A stretch of 64,000 nucleotides of DNA from Anaerobaca lacustris (lineage in GTDB: Bacteria; Planctomycetota; Phycisphaerae; Sedimentisphaerales; Anaerobacaceae). Shown here one piece after another: positions 62,612-64,000 of the stretch. A program made the position numbers and the translations under genes. The notes under the pieces were generated by a model. The model did no database searches and was not told the DNA's origin. It saw only the letters and a list, made by a program, of their open reading frames with translations. The stretch's first letter is position 1. Every line of letters starts with the position of its first letter. The stretch is from assembly GCF_030012215.1 (NCBI RefSeq), contig NZ_JASCXX010000025.1, positions 40,529 to 104,528 of the forward strand, written 5' to 3'.

Positions 62612-63907
62612 TCAGAGAGATTGCAGCCGTTGGGTGATGTGGTCGATGGTCCTGGCGGTGGCGCCCTGGTTGTTTAGGATGACCTGACGGCCGCGAGCGG
62701 CGACGGCTTCGGCGTAGGCGGGATCGGTGAGGCACTTCGTCAGGACGACCATCAGCTCGTCGCCATTGACGACTTCGATGGCGCCTCGCTCGGCTAGCAG
62801 AGCCTCGACGGTCTGGCGGAAGTTGAACGCATGCGGGCCGAAGATCGTGCATTTGCCCAGTGCCGCGGCCTCCATCATGTCCGAGCCGCCCATCGGCACG
62901 AGCGAACGGCCGACGAAGACCACGGTCGCCAGCGAGTAGAATTTGCGCAGGTCGCCCATCGTGTCGCCCAGAATCACGGCGTCAGCGTCGGGGACGGCAT
63001 GGTTCGGCCTGCCCTTGACTTGGCTGTAACGAAGTAGAGGCAATCCCATCTGCTCGATCCACTGCGCCACCTCGTCGAACCGCTCGGGCTTGCGCGGCAC
63101 GATGGCCAGACGCAGGTCGGCAAACGACGGGTCCTCCTTCAACGAGCGATACACACGGAGGATGATCTTCTCCTCGTCGTTGCCCGTGCCGCCGGCGACC
63201 CACAGTCGTCCGCCTGCGAGATTCAGTTCTCCGGCGAGGGTCTCGGCGCCTTCGACGCGGTCGGCCACCTGGGCGGTGTCGTACTTCAGCGAGCCGGTCA
63301 CCACGACTTGCTCGGCCGGACAGCCCAGTGTGCGGAAGCGGCCGGCATATTCCTCGGTCTGGGCCAGCACGAGGTCGATCTTGCCGAAGAACCCGCGTAT
63401 CAGCAATCGAAACCGGCGATACGAAGCGAAGCTCCTGTCGCTTATCCGCCCGTTGACCACGACGACCGGGACGGCGCATCGGTGCGCGACGTCGATGAAG
63501 TTGGGCCAGACCTCCAACTCCATCAGCAGGCAGAGGGCCGGGTCGATCCGGCCAAAGGCCTTTCGCATGACCCACGAGAAATCGAATGGGAAATAGAACA
63601 CCGTCCATCGGCCGCCGAACAGGGCAGTGGCGCGGGCGAATCCGGTATCCGTCGTCGTGCTGACGACGAACTCGAAATCGGCGAATCGCTTCTCGATTTC
63701 AGCGACCAGGGTCTTGGCGGCGTTGACCTCGCCGACGCTGACGGCATGCAGCCAGATACACTTGCGCTGCGGGTCCTTCCGGCTGACGTTGCCGAATCGC
63801 TGGGCCCAGCCCTGACGGTATCGGTCGTGTCGGAGCCGCCGATAGACCACGACCGGGCTGAACAGCAGTCCGGCGAACAAATACACCAAATCGACGACGA
63901 ATCTCAT
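62612..63907 (-). CDS. waaA: 3-deoxy-D-manno-octulosonic acid transferase
   Basis: 431 residues. Glycosyltransferase that adds Kdo to lipid A precursors at the inner membrane. The N-terminal membrane anchor (FVVDLVYLFAGLLFSPVVVY) is followed by the Kdo-transferase signature WLHAVSVGEVNAAKTLV (about 52-68), LMELEVWPN with the catalytic Glu, and LAQTEEYAGRFRTLG. The C-terminal nucleotide-binding half has VFVGRSLVPMGGSDMMEAAALGK. AGGA precedes the ATG at 63907; a GTG at 63961 is the weaker alternative. It shows that the organism builds a Kdo-containing lipid A. Confidence 0.95.
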   Translation of the reverse strand: MRFVVDLVYLFAGLLFSPVVVYRRLRHDRYRQGWAQRFGNVSRKDPQRKCIWLHAVSVGEVNAAKTLVAEIEKRFADFEFVVSTTTDTGFARATALFGGRWTVFYFPFDFSWVMRKAFGRIDPALCLLMELEVWPNFIDVAHRCAVPVVVVNGRISDRSFASYRRFRLLIRGFFGKIDLVLAQTEEYAGRFRTLGCPAEQVVVTGSLKYDTAQVADRVEGAETLAGELNLAGGRLWVAGGTGNDEEKIILRVYRSLKEDPSFADLRLAIVPRKPERFDEVAQWIEQMGLPLLRYSQVKGRPNHAVPDADAVILGDTMGDLRKFYSLATVVFVGRSLVPMGGSDMMEAAALGKCTIFGPHAFNFRQTVEALLAERGAIEVVNGDELMVVLTKCLTDPAYAEAVAARGRQVILNNQGATARTIDHITQRLQSL

Positions 63908-64000
63908 ATCGGTCCTGAACGGGGGATACGCTTGGCATTGACGCCGGCATGATATCGCCACGGAACCGATATGTCAAACGGCACGGATCTCACAAGCGAC

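Overview
The window is a GC-rich, densely packed chromosome segment that fits a Planctomycetota bacterium, most likely of the class Phycisphaerae (Sedimentisphaerales-like). This assignment is inferred from gene content. The supporting genes include an HYExAFE-family protein, LamG and lamin-tail/CotH giant surface proteins, a PmoA-like (DUF6807) protein, prepilin-like H-X-DG modules, a fused MFS/spermidine-synthase/TPR protein and several ECF sigma/anti-sigma pairs. REP-like palindromes of a kind common in this phylum are also present. A Kdo transferase (WaaA) and an outer-membrane barrel protein indicate a Gram-negative envelope. No rRNA, tRNA, CRISPR array, phage or transposase was seen.

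Layout. 1-8.4 kb: a truncated TolB-like lipoprotein with a c-heme motif on the minus strand. Then, on plus, a YkgJ-type cysteine cluster protein overlapping hisS, a secreted esterase, a PD-(D/E)XK-like HYExAFE protein and the MFS/spermidine-synthase/TPR fusion. 8.4-10.3 kb (minus): an ECF sigma factor with a membrane partner. 10.4-19 kb: sugar and carbohydrate metabolism, with an MFS transporter, a PmoA-like protein, a Tat-exported Gfo/Idh/MocA oxidoreductase, a UroD/MtaA-like methyltransferase, and a three-gene unit of oxidoreductase, TIM-barrel isomerase and MFS sugar/nucleoside symporter. 19-22.9 kb: D-amino-acid-type aminotransferase, ribosomal protein L21, a second ECF sigma/anti-sigma pair and an isochorismatase-like hydrolase.

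22.9-29.8 kb: an unusual regulatory locus. It starts with a 9-bp minisatellite and a REP copy. A BlaI-type repressor follows, then an M56 (BlaR1-like) protease carrying a beta-propeller and four prepilin-like modules, a secreted tandem-duplicate protein and an outer-membrane barrel. 30-39.7 kb: DUF5060/GH5-like hydrolase, transketolase, a GNAT acetyltransferase fused to a histone-deacetylase-family deacetylase, and mfd carrying two in-frame palindromic insertions. 39.8-42.7 kb: a HigB-HigA toxin-antitoxin pair, a chimeric gene made from a redoxin paralogue joined to an mfd 3-prime-like piece, a prepilin-like protein and a double thioredoxin-fold protein.

43-53.9 kb: a LamG/discoidin surface protein, a GH10 xylanase, an HD hydrolase, a parvulin-type lipoprotein, acpS, mnmG and a radical SAM protein, then a decayed LamG pseudogene. 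54-64 kb: an 1843-residue CotH/lamin-tail exoprotein, a hypothetical protein with a LolA-like lipoprotein, a homocysteine methyltransferase-like protein, an MNT nucleotidyltransferase with a truncated partner, and waaA.

Taken together, the region mixes housekeeping genes with machinery for taking up and degrading plant-type polysaccharides (GH10, esterase, GH5-like, Gfo/Idh, sugar isomerase, symporters) and extracytoplasmic sensing. Many putative promoters match a TTGNNN-17-TAWAWT pattern. Start codons were chosen from ribosome binding sites and signal peptides, so several differ from the longest open frame.
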